From contig CADCWI010000106.1 in the NCBI GenBank assembly GCA_902806355.1, positions 1-16,101 of the forward strand: a DNA stretch of 16,101 nucleotides, given 5' to 3'. Under the pieces are notes generated by a model. The model worked only from the letters and a program-made list of their open reading frames with translations, did not search any database and was not told where the DNA came from. Origin of the DNA: an uncultured Thermomicrobiales bacterium (GTDB lineage Bacteria; Chloroflexota; Chloroflexia; Thermomicrobiales; UBA6265). Of this stretch, positions 13,480 to 16,101 are shown in pieces (the first letter of the stretch is position 1; each line of letters begins with the position of its first letter). The translations under genes were made by a program, and so were the position numbers.

Positions 13480-14412
13480 CTAACGGGACGGTTCTCCGGT
13501 ATCGCCAGCGAGTGAGGCGATCTCATTGTGGATGTCACGAAGCCGACGCCGGGCGAGTGGCACGCGCTCGATCAGGCGGTGCCGCTCCTCAGCCTCCGCC
13601 GCTCGCTCGTCCAGGAGCCGGAGTTCCTCGCGCTTGAGCTCCGCGGTCGCGGCGATCCGCTGCGCGCAGGCCTGACAGATACCGCGCCAGTCCGTCCAGC
13701 CGCCGCATTTCGGGCAGGGCTTGGCCAGCTCCTCCAGTGTGATGCGTTCGGGCAACGGTTCGCCATCCAGCATACGCTCCCGGAGATCGGTCGCCAGCAC
13801 GTAGAGACTGTTGGTCAGGTGTCGCTCCAGGGCGGGCCGGAGCTCCGTTGGCGTGTCCTCAGGAACGAGACGCCCGGGATCGCCTGAACGAAGGACGAGT
13901 TCGGGTCGGGTGATCTGGTGACCGCGCTCTGCCCAGTCGAGCTCTTCGGAGTACTCGAATCGCTTGTCACCGATGCGGATGACCACGGTTGCCACGTCAC
14001 CGTCCCCTTCTTGCTCGATGTTGAGAGGTGTGGGAGGCACAGGATGGTACGGGCTTTTTGGGGCGTCGGCGAGTCGCTTGAGGTCATCGCTGACGGTAAT
14101 GAGCGCCTCACTGAGCAGGTCGATCCTGTTCTGCCATGGGTTGTTTTCGGCCTGCGCCTGCTCACCTTGCTGCACGTCATAGAGCATCGCGACGCGGCGT
14201 CGTTTGAGGATGTCGAGTCGACGCCTGCGCTCCTCGTCATCGGCGCCGTCCGGGCCAGGTACTCGTCTGCGCTCGGCAAACGCGCTCTCGAGGTGAGATG
14301 GCAGGCGTGGTGATCCGGCGGGAAGCGGAGCGGGCGCTTCGAGGGGCGTCTCCTCGCGTCGCTCCTCTTCCCGCTTCCGTTCGGATCGGTTCCAGAATTG
14401 ATTCCAGGGCAT
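13480..14412 (-). CDS. Hypothetical charged protein with a C-terminal zinc ribbon
   Basis: 310 residues with no signal peptide or membrane segment; family not recognised. Layout: a very charged N-terminus (RSERKREEERREE) with a Pro/Ala linker, a helical segment (about 57-120) likely to be coiled coil, a central globular part with beta-like VATVVIRIGDKRFEYSEEL (about 140-160), then CPKC-X9-CQAC (C233, C236, C246, C249), a clean four-cysteine zinc-ribbon motif, and a long Arg/Glu-rich helix (about 255-300). The arrangement suggests a protein or nucleic-acid binding scaffold, not an enzyme. AAGGA 7 nt before the ATG supports the start. It is divergent from the acyl-CoA synthetase across 177 bp and 67 nt upstream of the membrane protein gene. 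Function is unknown. Confidence 0.82.
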   Translation of the reverse strand: MPWNQFWNRSERKREEERREETPLEAPAPLPAGSPRLPSHLESAFAERRRVPGPDGADDEERRRRLDILKRRRVAMLYDVQQGEQAQAENNPWQNRIDLLSEALITVSDDLKRLADAPKSPYHPVPPTPLNIEQEGDGDVATVVIRIGDKRFEYSEELDWAERGHQITRPELVLRSGDPGRLVPEDTPTELRPALERHLTNSLYVLATDLRERMLDGEPLPERITLEELAKPCPKCGGWTDWRGICQACAQRIAATAELKREELRLLDERAAEAEERHRLIERVPLARRRLRDIHNEIASLAGDTGEPSR

Positions 14413-14501
14413 GAGCCATCCTTCTTTTCATTCCATTGTCCCATACTGCGGAAGCACGTCGGCTGTACCACAATAGGCAGGTACCGCTCCTGAGCGACGG
14501 C

Positions 14502-14531
14502 TTGACCCGGTCGCAGAGAAGCCGAAACAAT
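14502..14531 (+). promoter_or_regulatory. Candidate promoter for the acyl-CoA synthetase
   Basis: TTGACC (14502-14507, five of six matches) is followed after 18 bp by AACAAT (14526-14531, four of six). It lies in the 177-bp divergent gap, about 58 nt before the synthetase ATG. It is plausible but unremarkable. Confidence 0.35.
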
Positions 14532-14589
14532 ACGCGCTATCGTCCATGCCGATACCAACCATCATCGCGCGCGTCACATTGGGAAGACC

Positions 14590-16101
14590 ATGACGGATGC
14601 CATCACCAGCCAGGACTCTCTGGACCGGATTGCCTGGACGCCCGATGAACGCACGCTCGAGCGAAGCCGTTTGCGGCGCCTTATCGAGCGAAGTGACGCC
14701 GGGTCGTATGCCGGTTTACTTGAGCGCACGGCCCGCGACCCCGAGGGTTACTGGTCCGAGGTGCTGGATGACCTCGACCTGACGTGGCACCAGCCGTACG
14801 AACGGATCTGGGATCTCGCGCGCGGCAAGGCGTGGCCAAGGTGGTTCCCCGGCGCCGGATTCAACTACGTCACCAGCGCCCTGGATCGACACGCGGCCGG
14901 AGAGGCCGCGGATCGTACCGCGGTGATCTGGGAAGGTGACGACGGATCGGCCCGGACCCTGACGTTCGCCGAACTCGGCTCGATGACCGATGCGGTCGCG
15001 AATGCGCTCGGCAGGCTGGGAGTCAGGCGAGGGGACCGGGTCGGGATTTTGTTGCCGATGCTGCCGGAAACCGTTGCCGTAACGCTCGCCTGCGGCAAGG
15101 TCGGCGCGGTTTTCGTCCCGCTCTTCTCCGGCTACGGCGAGGAGGCGATCGTGACCCGCCTTGCCGACTGCGACGCGAGCCTGCTGATCACCGCCGACGG
15201 GTTCTTTCGGCGCAGCAAGCAGGTACCGCTGAAGGATGTCGCGGATCGGGCAATGGCTCGATTGCCGGGGATCGAACACTGCCTCGTGATCCGGCATACG
15301 TCGACTTCATGCGATTGGAATGCGGGTCGTGACCGCTGGTGGCATGAGATGGTGCTCGATGACGGTGCCGGCGCCGAGACGGTCGCGACCGCGGCGGATG
15401 AGCCGTACATGATCCTCTACACGTCCGGCACGACCGGCCGGCCCAAGGGATCGGTCCACATCCATGCCGGGTTCCCCATCAAGGCGACCCATGACCTCGC
15501 CTACTGTTTCGACGTCCAGGAAGACGACACCGTTTTCTGGCTCACGGACCTTGGCTGGATGATGGGACCGTGGCTGATCGCGGGCGGGCTGACATTGGGA
15601 GCCGCGATCGTGCTGCTCGAAGGTCCGCCGGACCATCCGGGCCCGGATCGTCTCTGGCGGATGGCGGAACGGCACCGGATCACGACACTGGGCCTGGCGC
15701 CGACGGCAATCCGGGCGCTGATGCCGCATGGAGACGCGATCGTGAGAGCGACGGATCGATCCTCGCTGCGCGCGCTGGGTTCCACGGGTGAGACGTGGAA
15801 CCCAGCGCCATGGCAATGGTTCTTCGAAGTCATAGGTGAGGAGCGATGTCCGATCATCAACTACTCTGGGGGTACGGAGACGTCGGGCGGGATCGTCTCC
15901 GGATTCACGATCCTGCCGATCAAGCCGTGCTCGTTCTCCGGACCAGTCCCCGGCATGATTGCCGACGTGGTGGACGAGACAGGCCAGCCATTGCGGAACG
16001 GGGTCGGGGAGCTAGTCCTCCACGAGCCATGGGTAGGCATGACAAACGGAATCTGGAAGGATTCCGACCGCTACGAGAAGACGTACTGGGCACGGTTTTC
16101 C
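14590..16101 (+). CDS. ACS-like AMP-forming acyl-CoA synthetase, 3' end outside the window
   Basis: The frame from ATG 14590 is open for 504 codons to the right edge without a stop. It is a cytoplasmic enzyme that would join a carboxylic acid to CoA through an acyl-AMP intermediate. An N-terminal acetyl-CoA synthetase-type segment (about 40-100, with YWSEVLDDL and WFPGAGFNY) is followed by the AMP-binding domain: FAELGSMTDAVANAL, the phosphate loop YTSGTTGRPKG at 277-287, FWLTDLGWMMGP, and the adenine/acyl-site motif YSGGTETSGG at 425-434. True acetyl-CoA synthetases have a WWQTE-type motif there, whose Trp restricts the pocket to acetate; its absence suggests a larger acyl substrate. About 140 residues, including the mobile C-terminal lid and its lysine, are probably beyond the edge. 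A GGAAG lies just upstream of the ATG. Confidence 0.9.
   Translation, partial: MTDAITSQDSLDRIAWTPDERTLERSRLRRLIERSDAGSYAGLLERTARDPEGYWSEVLDDLDLTWHQPYERIWDLARGKAWPRWFPGAGFNYVTSALDRHAAGEAADRTAVIWEGDDGSARTLTFAELGSMTDAVANALGRLGVRRGDRVGILLPMLPETVAVTLACGKVGAVFVPLFSGYGEEAIVTRLADCDASLLITADGFFRRSKQVPLKDVADRAMARLPGIEHCLVIRHTSTSCDWNAGRDRWWHEMVLDDGAGAETVATAADEPYMILYTSGTTGRPKGSVHIHAGFPIKATHDLAYCFDVQEDDTVFWLTDLGWMMGPWLIAGGLTLGAAIVLLEGPPDHPGPDRLWRMAERHRITTLGLAPTAIRALMPHGDAIVRATDRSSLRALGSTGETWNPAPWQWFFEVIGEERCPIINYSGGTETSGGIVSGFTILPIKPCSFSGPVPGMIADVVDETGQPLRNGVGELVLHEPWVGMTNGIWKDSDRYEKTYWARFS

Noticed and set aside
1..16101. CRISPR array, transposon ends, integrase, toxin-antitoxin or phage defence module
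   Set aside because: No regularly spaced repeats, terminal inverted repeats, transposase motifs or known defence domains were found on either strand.

Overview
The window is GC-rich, densely coded bacterial chromosome. Its genes most resemble those of Chloroflexota, perhaps the Thermomicrobia/Sphaerobacter side. The pointers are a Chlor_Arch_YYY (DUF2298) membrane protein, an actinobacterial-size class I xylose isomerase beside an archaeal-type glucose-dehydrogenase-like enzyme, an M55 D-aminopeptidase and frequent GTG/TTG starts. This placement is inferred from family make-up; no rRNA or other taxonomic marker is present. I see no tRNA, rRNA, CRISPR array, insertion sequence, integrase or phage gene, so this looks like core or ordinary accessory chromosome, not a mobile island.

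Layout. 1-1090 (-): N-terminal 363 residues of a polytopic YYY-family membrane protein that runs off the left edge. 1613-4270 (-): a two-gene two-component system, a dCACHE-like/HAMP/HisKA_3 sensor kinase followed 3 nt later by a NarL-type response regulator. 4814-6787 (+): a DAO-family FAD oxidoreductase and a HAD hydrolase whose motif I is DxY instead of DxD. 6791-10756 (-): a pentose/sugar operon, xylA, xylB and a zinc-dependent glucose/sugar dehydrogenase; xylB and the dehydrogenase overlap by ATGA, and an elaborate stem-loop sits at the end of xylA. 11371-11722 (+): rpsU (bS21) with its own promoter and a perfect palindromic terminator. 11807-12661 (+): dppA. 12666-14412 (-): a six-helix membrane protein and a charged protein with a zinc ribbon, both of unknown function. 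14590 to the right edge (+): an ACS-like AMP-forming acyl-CoA synthetase, truncated by the window.

How the genes may work together. XylA and XylB turn D-xylose into D-xylulose 5-phosphate. The co-transcribed dehydrogenase could oxidise free aldoses directly, giving a second, oxidative route from the same mRNA. DppA (release of D-amino acids from peptides) and the DAO-family enzyme (possible oxidation of D-amino acids) hint at use of D-amino acids or wall peptides, although they are in separate transcription units. The two-component pair is divergent from the DAO/HAD pair across about 540 bp and might regulate it; nothing in the sequence proves that.

Three non-coding gaps (1091-1612, 4271-4813, 10757-11481) are long for such a dense genome. 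I found no convincing defence system, novel mobile element or other clearly undescribed multi-gene system. The best leads are the xylA 3' stem-loop, the DxY HAD enzyme, the sugar dehydrogenase inside the xyl operon, and the zinc-ribbon protein.
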